DNA of 64,000 bases, from NCBI GenBank assembly GCA_009760855.2, contig WPIO01000010.1:6001501-6065500 (forward strand). The letters run 5' to 3'. Within the stretch, counting starts at the first letter, position 1. Every line of letters begins with the position of its first letter. The position numbers were made by a program, and so were the translations under genes. The notes beneath the pieces are model-generated. The model made no database searches. It worked only from the letters and a program-made list of their open reading frames with translations, and was not told the DNA's origin. Of the stretch, positions 22,900-33,814 are shown in pieces. This stretch comes from Cristatella mucedo. Taxonomy: Eukaryota > Bryozoa > Phylactolaemata > Cristatellidae.

Positions 22900-25040
22900 G
22901 TTGCGGTATGAGCCCTACAGCAAGCAACACTTTATTGCCTACTACAAGCAGGATCGTTGTCCGCCATCGTTCTTCTGCCGCTGAATACGTATAGGAGGGC
23001 GTTGAATCAACCAACCTTTCCTTTAGCTCCTCACCTGATCCTTGCGATGATCTGGCCGATCGCTTCTCTCGATTCTTTATGCAGAAGATAGACAAGATCA
23101 GGGAGTCCATCCCTGCGATGACAACATCGCCACTAGAATGCTGTTCCCCAATTCCTGGCTGCATCTCAATGTCTACATTTAAGAAGGTCACTAGTGATCT
23201 CGTCCTGAAGTTCATATCCCAATCAAAGAAGACATCATGTCCTTTGGAGCCTTTCCCACTGTCCTGCTCCTACGCTGCATTGATCTGCTGCTGACATGCA
23301 TAACTAACATCATTAATATGTCATTAGCTAAAGTTCATGTCCCAGCACCTTTCAAAAAAGCTGTAGTCAGGCCACTTCTCAAGAAAGCGACAGTAGACCA
23401 AGAGAACTTGAGCAACTACCACCCAGTCTCCCTTCTACCATTCCTATCAAAGACACTGGAACGGGTCGTAGCGGACCAGCTGAACTCATATATCGAAACT
23501 TCACACCTTGCTAGTAATTAGTAGTAGTTTCAGTCTGGCTTTAGAGCTAATTACTCAACAGAATCAGCATTGCTTAGGGTGTACAACGACATACTTAGGA
23601 TGGCAGACATAGGTAGAGTGTCTCTGCTTGTTTTGCTTGATCTTGCGGCAGCTTTTGATACCATCGACCACAAAGTTATTCTACAGTGCCTCTCATCTCG
23701 CCTAGGAATAACTGGCACTGCTCTGCAATGGTTCAGGTCCTATCTCAGTCAAAGACTCCAGAGTATTGACGTGAATGGACAAAGATCATCCGAGGTACCT
23801 CTGAAATATGGGTACCTCATGGATCCGTGCTAGATCCGGTCCTTTTCACGGTTTATACTCTCCCTCTTGCTGATGTGATTGCCAAGCACAATCTAGGCTT
23901 TCACTCTTCTATGCGGATGACATTCAGTTGTACCTTTGCATTGATCCCTCCCAGCCTTCGAGCACCTCAAATTCTCTCAACTCACTTGCTGCATGTATTG
24001 ATGACATCCGCATATGGATGGCAGCAAATTTTCTAAAACTAAACGATGATAAAACCAACTTATTAGTTATGGGCAAACCAAGTGTGATTCACATATTGGA
24101 ACGGTTGACGCTCAAAATTGGCTTTGCCAGCATATCTCCTGTCGAATCAGCTCGAAATCTAGGCATCATGTTCCAAAGTGACCTCTCGTTAGACGACCAC
24201 ATCAGCTCCACAGTCAAATCTGCCTACTTTCAGCTACATAACATTGCTAAAATTTGGGTTTGTTTAGATAAGGATACCACGTCCAAGGTGGTCCATGCAT
24301 TCGGGACATCCCATCTTTACTTCTGAACTCACTGCTTGCTGGCCTATCGGCATGTGCAATCGGGCGATTACAGCTGTTGCAAAACTCTGCAGCTTGGTTT
24401 GTCTGTCGTGAGCGTTGCAGTTGCCTCATCACACCACTTCTCGCCGACCTGCACTGGCTACCAGTCAAGCAACGGATCGACTTCGAAGTCTTGTCGCTCA
24501 CTTGTAGGTCACTTCATTCTTTGGCTCCAGCCTATCTCTAAGTTCTCTGAGGGCGCTTTATCAAGTACATTATTATTATATACTCCCCCGCCAGGCCAAG
24601 CATCGTATCAGCCACTTTTCGGAATCCAACAGTTTACCGAAACCTCGTACAAACCTCACATTCTTTTGGAGACCGTGCATTTAGTTCGTATGCTCCCAAA
24701 GCTTGGAACTCACTTCCGACTTGCGTCACAACATCCCCTGATTTGACCACATTTAAAAAGAACTTTATTATCACACCTATTTAGGACATCATTTAGTGGG
24801 TCCCTGTGACTCGTCCTTCATGTGCTTAAGTGTGCTGACACTGTGCATGCTGCCACTAACCACAATTGCATGCTGACCCTGTGCATGTCATCCCTAACCA
24901 TGTTATTCATGTTGTTTATCAAGCATGATATTACTCACCATTCAATCGCATTTTCCTTTGCAGCAAATGTAAAGCACCTAGAAAGATATTGAGTTCTTTG
25001 AGGGCGCTTTATCAAGTGCATTATTGTTATTAATATTAAT
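22900..25040 (+). mobile_element. LINE family F1, near-complete RT domain to 3' tail, plus strand, broken
   Basis: Segments in order: SSAAEYV and DLADRFSRFFMQKIDKIRES (about 22975-23110), then AKVHVPAPFKKAVVRPLLKK and LSNYHPVSLLPFLSKTLERV. RT motifs FQSGFRANYSTESALL, LVLLDLAAAFDTIDHKVIL and VPHGSVLDPV follow, with YADD at 23910-23921. Then come LNDDKTNLLVMGKPS, SARNLGIMFQSDLSLDDHI, the C-terminal LHWLPVKQRIDF and a full 3' UTR and tail. In-frame stops (about 23520) and frameshifts (about 23815 and 23905) inactivate it. This is the most readable RT in the window. Confidence 0.93.
24538..24582 (+). mobile_element. Ultra-short F1 tail embedded in the F1 body
   Basis: Within the CCAGCCTATCTC... 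segment the sequence switches to TAAGTTCTCTGAGGGCGCTTTATCAAGTACATTATTATTA, then resumes the LINE at TATACTCCCCCGCCAGGCC. Other copies (8580, 59820) have only CTCAGATCTACTCC at this place. Confidence 0.8.
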
Positions 25041-25044
25041 AATT

Positions 25045-26320
25045 TAGGTGGGTACTCAGTTTCCTTTTAAATCTTGTCGAATCGTCAGATACTGTTGATC
25101 ACCAAGTCTGCCTCGAGCGCCTCTCGTCTGCTCGGGGCACTACTGGTATTGCTCTGCAATGGTTTAGGTATCTCAGAGGGAGACTCAAGAGAATGTATTT
25201 CAACTGGCAACAATCACTCGAGGAGCTCCAAAATTACGGGTCACCTTTCAGGCCTCTGTGCTTGGTCAACTTCTTCTCACAATCTGTATCTCCCTCTTGC
25301 CGATGGAATCGCCAAGCACAATCTTGGCTTTCACTTCTATGCCGACGGAACACAGCTGTATCTATGCTTTGATCCCTCCCAGCCTTCAAGCACGCTAAAA
25401 TCTCTCACCTCTTTTGCAGCATGTATGACTGACATATGAAGGAAGCACATTTTCTAAAATGATTTGTCGATAAAAACCAACTTGCTAGTCATGGGAAAAG
25501 TTAGTCTGATTCAAAATTTGGAAAAACCATCCCTTAAAATGAGCTCTGTCAACATATCGCCTGTAGCGTCTGCACCCAATTTGGGTGTCGGGTTCCAAAG
25601 TGACCTTTCACTAGATGACGACATCAGCTCTACATTCAAGTCTTCCGACTTTCAGCTGCGTAACATTGCAACCATATTCAAGTCGATCCATGCATTTGAT
25701 ATCCCGTCTCGATTTCCATAACCTGCAACTTATAGGTATTCAGGCCTGCTCATGAAGATCCTTACAGCTGGTGCAAACCTTTGCAGTCAGGCTTGTCTGT
25801 CAAGAGCTTCGCAGTTGCCACATTATGTCATTACATTAAATCTTCTTGCCGACCTTTACCGGCTCTCTATCAACCAACACATCTATTTCAAGGTTTTATC
25901 ACCAACTTTTAGGTCCCTTCATTCTCTTGCTCCAGCCTACCCATCAGAACTACTCCCACGCCAAACTGGGAACCGTATCGCTCGCTCTTCTGACTCCAAT
26001 CTTTCAGCCATGCCTCGAACGAACCTGAAATCCTTGTAAGACCTTGTCTTTAGTCCATATGCTTCCAAAGCCTCGAACTCTCGAGCTAAGTCACGACATC
26101 CGCTGACTTGACGACATTTAAACCAAAGCTATAAACGTACCTTTTCCTTGCAGCATTCGTTGGGTCCTTGTCAATTGGCCTTTGTCTGCTTGTACGTACC
26201 TACTCTGTTCATGTCACCACTAACTAGATTGGCATGATTCCCTCATGTTAAAATGCCTAGAATGAGATTAAGTTATCTGAGGATGTCATGCAAATGTATT
26301 GCTATTATTATTATTTAATT
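25045..26320 (+). mobile_element. LINE family F1, second RT-to-tail copy in tandem, plus strand, heavily diverged
   Basis: It follows the tail of the preceding copy directly. RT palm remnants: DHQVCLERLSS and TGIALQWFRY, then LPLADGIAKHNLGFHFYADG (second catalytic Asp of YADD changed to Gly, 25338-25349). Then NLLVMGKVSLIQNLEK, LYRLSINQHIYFKVLS and a diverged tail AAATGCCTAGAATGAGATTA with (ATT)n. Confidence 0.88.
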
Positions 26321-26329
26321 TTTATGCTT

Positions 26330-26580
26330 TGGAAGCATTTGAGTTGAAGGTATGGTGTCTCCAAGGATTTGAGTTTGGTTAGAGGCACAGCTAAACGACT
26401 TAGGTCAGAAGCTCTTGTGGTGCGATACGAAGCCTGATTAGAAAGTTGTTCAAGCACATAAGCAAGAGTAATAGAATATAGGGACCTAAATGCAAGAGTA
26501 GAGGTCTTGATACGCTACAAGAGTAGAGGTCATCGATACGCTACTTGATGTAGAGTCGGATCAGGTCGGTGAGAGTCGGC
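26330..26580 (-). mobile_element. L2-like LINE C-terminal fragment, minus strand
   Basis: The minus frame reads LEQLSNQASYRTTRASDLSR then LAVPLTKLKSLETPYLQLK, recognisable as the region before the GDRAFS motif. No tail is seen. Confidence 0.6.
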
Positions 26581-27170
26581 ATTGAGTGGCAGTTGACTGT
26601 TGGAAAAGCCTAGCTTCTGAGTTTTGCATCACCTGTAAATTCGTTGCTAGAGGAAGACCAGCGAAAGTAAGCTACACAATTCGAATATAATTCGTAGCCG
26701 CAGTGCAGATGCTATTCAATTGTAGCCACTTACTGTACTATAAATTTGTATGATGTAAGTATATTCAAAGTATTACTCTGAGTCATCGTACAATCAAGAA
26801 TACACTCTCAGACAGTAAAATCCTCGATCAGGGTCCGCAAACAAGAAAAGTACAGAATTAGCAAGCGTTTCATCCGGCATACATGCATCTATGCCTAGGT
26901 ATATGCATATGTATATGTATATTGAAGTTTTATAATTATCTTATTTACGAGGTGAGGCCCGTGTACTACCAAGCCAAGCTAGGCGTTTTTATATTGATTG
27001 GACTCGCTGTACCCATGGTTTAAGAATGAAATCATGTCGGTCCTCCATACACCTATACGTTGATAGGCGATGGCGCTTAAAAGTTGGTCTATCCAGTGTA
27101 CTGGGCAGCATGACCGGTCACAATAGAGTGGTAACTGTATATTAAGACTGCAATTAGTCATTTAACGGTA
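26581..27170. other. No recognised gene or element
   Basis: AT-rich unique sequence; TATGCATATGTATATGTATA near 26900 is a small imperfect AT repeat. Confidence 0.45.
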
Positions 27171-27174
27171 CTCT

Positions 27175-27740
27175 CCTAGGAGATACTGTAAAAAAATGTA
27201 TCTCTGCCTGCAACTCCACGAACTCTCTTTGACTAAGTGGGTGTTATGCTGAGGAACTGACTATAGCCGACTCAAACCCTATGCTACTTTCGGTTCCAAT
27301 ACAGGAGCCAGCAGACTCCTTCTCACAAAGAAGAAGAAAGAAATAAGAGAAAGAGGAACACGGAAGAGGAAACGGTAGCCAACAGAATCCTTCTAACGCA
27401 ACGAAGAGAAAGTGAGCAGAGTAACTTAGTCATATAAGCATAGCTGAGAGGGCAGCGGGGTAAGTGAGCAGAACGGAAATAGCAGAGCAGAATGGCTGGA
27501 AAGGATGTGCCGCAGTTGGCAGCATGAGAGCAAATACTATTGCACAAGAACTGTGAGAGTTAGTTCCACAGTTTAAGACCTGTTTATAAAATGCTTATGT
27601 GGCAACGTCTTCAAGCCAATGAATGGAAAAGCTAATTTACAGTCCAACGAGGACCTGAGAAAACGGAGGGGGCTGAAAGTGGTGCCGCAGATCAGGTATG
27701 AAAGAGCCAGCCAAGCCATTGGAGACCTTGTGGGTCAGAG
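27175..27740 (-). mobile_element. LINE family F2, 3' end, minus strand, with internal insertion/duplication
   Basis: GCAACTCCACGAACTCTCTT at the left is the F2 3' end in reverse. Two versions of the CAACAGACTCCTTCTCAC-type motif occur (about 27308 and 27378) separated by a purine-rich AAGAAGAAAGAAATAAGAGA stretch, so part is duplicated or expanded. The body matches the 22390 copy. Confidence 0.78.
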
Positions 27741-28690
27741 TGCGAATACGTCCACTGGTCTCAGAATTCGCTGCAGTTGTTTCTGCATGTGCAAAAGTCG
27801 CCGTTTTGGTGGGCTCAAAGCTGTTTATTACTTTGAAAAACCACGTGGTTTCAAAGCTGTTGCAACTAAATGCTCAACCCAAGCAAGAAGCTCTCTGAGT
27901 AAGAAGTTCTCAAAGTAAAAGGCTGGGGCCTCCCGAGCACTAAGCGAATAGCTTCCCGTGCAAGAAATATTGTTTCTGCAGAGCCATTTGGTAGGACCAT
28001 CAAACTGCATCTTATTTCTTAGTCTTATGAGTCAGCACTTCTCTATGGCCGTTCGAACCCGAGTAGATACTGTAAGCCCGAGAGCAGCTGCAGGCTAATG
28101 TAAGGATTAGTGATTCGAAAATCCAGAGCCGTCATCTGGGCGCTGGTGAGTGCTTCCAGTAATCTATGGAAAGTTGCTCTCTTTGATGAGCCAAGCTGTA
28201 AGCAGGCAGCCGCAAATGGGATTGATTCACTTCACCTAGGAGTGGCTGCCAACTGAGACAGAAATCAGATGGTGGGCAAAACGCGAAGCAGATATAACCA
28301 ATGGCCAGGTGAGGATCCGACCTTTTCTTGATATTTTGTGAGCCTTCGAGGTAGCAGGTGTTTAAACGAGCGAGTCTTAGTGTCAATTTTTTCCAGATTT
28401 TCATCGATTTTCAGCTCCTGACTTCGACATGCATTAAATGTCCTAGCATAGTTCTCCATTGGCCACCAGCTTTGACGCTCGCATAATAAAAGTGAAAGCG
28501 AAAGTGTGGCCAGCTTGGTTTTACTAGCAATAGGATCCAGAGTAGGACCGGCAACTCTCTGCACGCAGTGGAGAACTCGGGGCACACATAAGCAAACTTT
28601 TTGTGGACAATCTAATCATACCTAACTCACTTCTCGCAGGTTTTGAATTATTTTAATTTGACTTATTGTGTTCGTGTTTTATAATTCATC
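27741..28690. other. No recognised gene or element
   Basis: Short open frames on both strands without motifs. Confidence 0.4.
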
Positions 28691-28699
28691 TGTAAGATC

Positions 28700-28860
28700 T
28701 ATCTCTAAGATCTATCTCTAAGAGAACTTTATCTCCATTCAGGTGCTTTGCATATACCAGGGGGTTCGCCACCACGACCTAGATCATCAAATGCAGTCAC
28801 CTTGACCACGGTCGTTAAAGGGGGGCACCTTGACCATTGGGCTAAACCAGGGCAGCTGTT
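28700..28860 (-). mobile_element. SINE-A copy, minus strand, with repeated head
   Basis: In reverse: GGTTTAGCCCAATGGTCAAG head, a second head-like GACCGTGGTCAAGGTGACTG, a B-box-like region, then GGTATATGCAAAGCACCTGA and GAGATAAAGTTCTCTTAGAG. TAAGATCTATCTC is duplicated beside it (28694-28720). Confidence 0.72.
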
Positions 28861-29060
28861 CGGCCATTATAGTCGTTGATGCTACACAAATACTTTCAGG
28901 TGTGCCTTATGGCAGCAGAGCAGATAGCAATGAAGAACTCCCGTACCTTAATGACTACTCCATGTCGTACTGTGCTCCAGTAGAGCAGCATATTTTAACC
29001 CCACAGTGGGTTCATCTGCAGAGGCCAAGCCATATACAACCACATGTTCATCTGTATACT

Positions 29061-29064
29061 CTGC

Positions 29065-29145
<81 letters not shown>

Positions 29146-29165
29146 TGCTGCTGCTGCTGCTGCTG
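29061..29165. repeat. Composite trinucleotide repeat (CTG)3(CCG)25(CTG)7
   Basis: A perfect CCG block of 75 nt (29070-29144) is flanked by CTG blocks on both sides with no frame slip. Poly-Pro and poly-Ala open frames are artefacts. Confidence 0.97.
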
Positions 29166-29169
29166 AAGT

Positions 29170-30825
29170 GCAGACAGGTGTAGCTCTTACATGTAGCTTC
29201 TAGAAATGAAGTTAAACGCTGCAGCCACTTAGCGGTACGCGTCTAGGGCTTGTTCTTAAAAGTCTTATTAGCAAGTTTAGCCAGAGTCGTCAAGTCACTT
29301 CGTAGACTATTCTCGTCTACTCTGGTAGAGTGATACGTCATATTACGAGCTAAACTCACCAGTGTCCGATAGAGAGACTGACTTTGGCCACTGGATACCG
29401 ATCGGTCAGCGACTGAATACTCTAAAGCTGGTCGTAATTGGTTCTCTTATACTGCCGCCTTGTTTGTTTTCTGCCTCACGTTTGTGTTAGTATTTCCAAA
29501 ACAGCTGGTTATAAAGGAATGATCTAATCGCTTATATTAATTCTCCTGTACTCTTTGATCCAGCTGGGTCTACTTTCAAGTGTCTTCGCACGAACCGGGA
29601 CTGCTTTCCTTCGAATTCACGTCATTCTTAGAACCATTATACCGAAAAGTGTCACTTGACCTTTCGCTTGCTTTTGAAGCCATGGACTTGACCTGTTACT
29701 TATTAGCAAATGACCGGCCTACTATTAGCTTCCTCATGCATTTACCTGGTATCGTTACTCTCTATCTCTAAATGGAGCTTTTATGAATCGGAAGAAAAAC
29801 AGCTGCTATGCAGAATTGTAGTATGACAATAATATCACAATTGTTCTCACCTGTGACATGCCTTCGTGCTTAAGGTCAGTTCCAAGGTCAGCTGCAATAG
29901 TCGGCCCAATCGGTGGCTCTTTGTGCTGTCCTCATCCTGGGTCACGCTGTTTGACTGAACAACATCGTCCGGATAGGGGACTGAATAGATCGCTCACCGA
30001 CAGAGCAGCTCCTTCTTGCCATAGTGGCTTTCAGGTCAGACAGCTGCAACTTGCTTCTCAGTAGACTCCTAAGGCCGACAAATTTATTTTCTTGCTAGAT
30101 TACGTTTAAGATCGGTTGCTGTGCTTCTCGAGCACCGAATGCCAGGATTCTGCGTTTTCATCGCGTGGTCTTGTTTCGTAGTGGCATGGAGCCTCCAGGT
30201 AAAAATTAATTCGAGCATGCATGCTTGAGGGTACGATAGGTCTGTTTGTTATGCTGTTGAGGCTAAGGCAATGCACTGCAGTTGCGATAGTTAGCTCTGA
30301 CATCTTCTATTACTGATATTTGCAAATCGTATTAAAGATGTGGCAGCAAGAGACTATATAGTATGAGTCTGCACAATTTTATGACTCCCCATTGTCTGTC
30401 AGCTCCAACCAACGGGTGTTGCAAGCTTTAGGACCAGGCTAGGGTAGTGGCAGCACTGGAAAATATAAGATTTCGATTATCCTAAAAAATGTTGATAAGT
30501 TAGGCAGCATGCTTTGGTGAGGGATTTCTTGTTTGTCTCTTGGGCTGAAAGAGAGATTGTGGTTTTCGACCTGTGAGGTGCGATCAGCTGGGTTGTCCCT
30601 GCTTTAAAACTCGAGTCATGAGTACTATAGACATTTCCGTGGTGGCGTCGGATCAGAGTTTGTAACTATGGTATCTTCGACCTGCGTATCTCGTAATTGT
30701 AGGAGCGGTCTTAGCGCCTAATGTGAATTTTTTTGCTGTAATTATAAAATGACACCAGTCAGTAAATGCATGGCTTAAATCAAAATTCTAGCTGTTAGCT
30801 ATGATCACTGTTCTAAAACTTCACA
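29170..30825. other. No recognised gene or element
   Basis: Short open frames only; AT/GC content ordinary. Confidence 0.4.
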
Positions 30826-30829
30826 ATAA

Positions 30830-30910
30830 CAATAATGATGGTTTAAAAATTGTGCATAGCTCCCAAAGAGAATTAAGTCTCTTTCTTGGCACTTTACATA
30901 ACCCGGATAT
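30830..30910 (-). mobile_element. Isolated L2-type 3' tail, minus strand
   Basis: AACAATAATGATGG, then GCTCCCAAAGAGAATTAAGT and CTTGGCACTTTACATAACCC: the hairpin tail in reverse, closer to SINE-A/F3 than F1. Confidence 0.6.
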
Positions 30911-31590
30911 ATTTCTTTCAAGAATTCAGTGATAGCATATTTTCTTTCAGAATGCATCAGCATATCAAGGACAATTGACACGCAGGGAGCCAACAGTATG
31001 AGGATTAGTTAGGGGTTGAGCTTCTTTTTTTTAAGCCTTTAAGCTTTTGTGGGATGTCGTGCCGTCAGTCTGTTGTGAGCTTTAGGCTTTAGGCACCTAA
31101 GGAACCTAAAGCACAATCTTGGTCTAGCTCATAAATATTTGAGTAACAAAATGTATAGCAAACCTTGTCAGTGCGCGACTGGAGACTAGCTATGCCATAG
31201 TCTAGCGTAACTTGCTTTAAGTAACGAGATGGCCGAGTGGCTGATTGGAATATATCGGTGAAAGTGCATGCAGTGGCAAAAACTGAGACCCAACATTTTG
31301 TTCCACTTAGCTTGCTGGGCCCACACATTCCAATAAGCTTAATTGTTTCTTCACAACTCTAATAAACTGAGAAGGATGCTTTATTTATTTCTCATATTGT
31401 TTATATCTTGTCTCATTTTATGCATAGCTTGGTAAGTAACCTGCAGGAGATAGATTCGCGCCTGCCTTAGTGGCTGCTCACAGGCGAATGACTATGAAAA
31501 CTGCCAAGATCTCCAATTCTACTTAAGTGATGTCAATTCAAACCGGCCTTGACTTCTTATTTTCTTTCCCAGACAGCCTTAGTATGGCCA
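30911..31590. other. No recognised gene or element
   Basis: AT-rich; an imperfect TTTAGGC repeat lies near 31080. Confidence 0.4.
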
Positions 31591-31594
31591 GTAC

Positions 31595-31845
31595 CAACGC
31601 GACATCTATTCTCCACCCGCCGATTGTGGCTCATCCTTTCCAGCCGTCTTGAGCTGCTACTTCCATTCTGTTTACATCTACGGCTGCCTTCCTGACTCAG
31701 CTATGCTTCTCGCTTTCTCTTGTTTGCGATAAAATCTTGGCTGTCGTATTAGTACCGAAAGTCGTTTAGGCTATATGTGCACTGTAGAAAACTCTCCTGC
31801 GTAGCAACCACTTAGCCATTGTGGATTTTTGGAAGATTCGAATGA
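31595..31845 (+). mobile_element. LINE family F2, 3' end, plus strand
   Basis: CAGCCGTCTTGAGCTGCTAC, CTGTCGTATTAGTACCGAAA, and the end AAAACTCTCCTGCGTAGCAA then CATTGTGGATTT match the 7570-7790 and 5870-5920 copies. Confidence 0.75.
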
Positions 31846-32099
31846 CAAAAAATTGGAGATGCGAACTCGGCCATTTTCACTTAAAGAAATCAAAAATCAA
31901 TATGTATCCAAGAAAAAAATTCAAAATCCGCGCACGATCAGTAGATTTGACAACGCGCAAACAGTAGTGAAGACAAAATGTCTGACAGCTTCAGAATGTA
32001 TCATAGTAGAACACATTGTATACCACTCTTGACTTACAAAAATTCAACTTACGACAGGTTTTCCAGTCCTTATCTATTTAATTAGTCCTAGACTGTCTA

Positions 32100-32231
32100 T
32101 TCATATATATCTGTCTATATCTGTCTATGACTGTATATATATATATATATATATACAGTCATTTATAAAGACAGTCATATATATATATAGTTATATATAT
32201 ATATATATATACGACAGTCATATATATATAG

Positions 32232-32269
<38 letters not shown>

Positions 32270-32272
32270 GAC

Positions 32273-32303
<31 letters not shown>

Positions 32304-32310
32304 AAATAGT
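32100..32310. repeat. AT dinucleotide cluster with nested palindromes
   Basis: Four long TA/AT runs are separated by GACTGT/ACAGTC-type hexamers. The segment 32127-32162 is a perfect 36-nt palindrome (ATGACTGTAT...ATACAGTCAT). Further runs follow at 32179-32310. Confidence 0.95.
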
Positions 32311-32890
32311 GAAAATGATACATTGCGCGCTCGTTCATCTGAGTCAACTATTTTCCCCTATTTTACAATTAAAATTAAAATTACTGTACCTATGGAATGC
32401 GGAAGAAGACGGCGACACACCTGTTAAATATACTGCACCACCTGAAGACTTTCCTGCTGAAGTCTTGCCTTCAGAGGAGCATTAACCTTGCTCTTCTTTG
32501 CTGTGCGGTACACATCTCTTCGTCTTAATCGCTTCATCACCAAACGCACTATGTTCATAGCTTTTTGCTTGTGCGTAAGAATTGTATGTGTGCAATTAAA
32601 TAAACAATAATAACAATACGATGTTTGTAATGTCTAATATGTCTTATTTTCTCATATTTCGTCTAATATATTTGGTAATAAAAGTGTAACGGTGACTAAA
32701 GGGGTGTTATTTCATGTCCGGAGGGCTCCAATAATGTTAAAATCCGTATTTAGAGGGTCATAGACATGCCTTCTATGCTCTAACTACGAAAACATTCGAT
32801 TTATAAATAAAAAATCCTACTTCGAGGAAATTCACCTATCGTGGTAGAGTCTGGAACGGATTAACCGCGATAAACGATTGTCGACGTATA
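32311..32890. other. No recognised gene or element
   Basis: AT-rich unique sequence; an ATTTCGTCTAATATATTTGG stretch and AATAAACAATAATAACAATA near 32600 carry no further structure. Confidence 0.4.
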
Positions 32891-32893
32891 TGC

Positions 32894-32946
<53 letters not shown>
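32894..32946. repeat. (AT)n microsatellite
   Basis: About 26 AT units with one phase break (ATAATATA) near 32920. Confidence 0.95.
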
Positions 32947-32949
<3 letters not shown>

Positions 32950-32959
32950 GACACTGATC

Positions 32960-33180
32960 GATAGCGCACCGTAGGCACAGTTAAGGATTTTTTGAAAACC
33001 CTGTGCGTCAAGGCTGTGATCACGTCAGGATTTTGAAATGGTTCTGTCCGAGTCCAGATTCGTACCCCATTGAACATATGTGGCAGGAGTTGGAGCGTAA
33101 TGTGAATACTAAGACCACTGCTGGGCAGATGCTTCCAAATCGGAAAAATGTCAACACAACAAGCTACTAGGTGTGTCTCC
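32960..33180 (+). pseudogene. Tc1-type transposase C-terminal fragment
   Basis: The plus frame from about 33033 reads LKWFCPSPDSYPIEHMWQEL then ERNVNTKTTAGQMLPNR. This corresponds to the WPxxSPDLNPIEHxWxELERRV catalytic C-terminal motif of Tc1/mariner transposases; the Asp of SPD is kept. No terminal inverted repeats were found around it, and the frame breaks after about 33170. Confidence 0.78.
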
Positions 33181-33359
33181 CCTCCCTGCACTGCCTGCTG
33201 CATATAGAGGTCAATGAATCAATCCATCATTGAAATCCGCATGGCTCGGCCGTATTATGCTCACAGTTCCTGGTTCTTTGTTAATGGTCACCCGCTCCAG
33301 AAAAAGGAACTCTTTTCCGCCTGGAGTGAGACGACTTATAAATATGAATGATATTTTTG

Positions 33360-33485
33360 TATCTAGGTAAACATCTAGTCCTGCAGTAGGCGATAAAGAA
33401 TCGCCCACTCCAGGACTCTAACGCGTACCCTGGGTCGTAGAGAGCGAGCACCTTACCTCCTGGGCTAAAACCCAGGGTGTGCAAT
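33360..33485 (-). mobile_element. SINE-B variant, minus strand
   Basis: In reverse: CACCCTGGGTTTTAGCCCAG, AGGTAAGGTGCTCGCTCTCT, and GAGTGGGCGATTCTTTATCG then CCTACTGCAGGACT. It is related to the 38680 copy in its head. Confidence 0.72.
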
Positions 33486-33719
33486 AAAATCAAAACTTGT
33501 CCATTGTATGGCTGAAAAATTCTTCCAATATGTAGAACTCTACCTAATCAGGACTGGCAGTAACAGAAGAGTCGGGGAGTCAAAAGAATGACCAAAGTCC
33601 TGTTCTCAAGTTTAATGACGTATTTATTTGGAAGACTTTGGATTCTGCAATGCCTTTTTAATTGCTTCAGACTCGTTTGGGGTAAGGAGCGGGCCATATG
33701 ACCTTGCTATTTCACAAAC

Positions 33720-33812
33720 CAGATCATGGATGAGAGACTCATAGATGGTAATTCTATATTGCCCATTACCAGCGGGGTGACGGTTGCTAAAACTCTTCTG
33801 CCGCTATACTAA
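33720..33812 (+). mobile_element. SINE-B 3' half, plus strand
   Basis: ATTGCCCATTACCAGCGGGG, GACGGTTGCTAAAACTCTTC and TGCCGCTATACTAATCTCAG parallel the SINE-B body and end. Confidence 0.5.
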
Positions 33813-33814
33813 TC

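Noticed and set aside
28830-29203. Poly-Pro and poly-Ala open frames
   Set aside because: Translations of the CCG/CTG composite repeat.
33360-33485. Palindromic CCCTGGGT...ACCCAGGG as a regulatory operator
   Set aside because: It is part of the SINE-B variant head and recurs in other copies.
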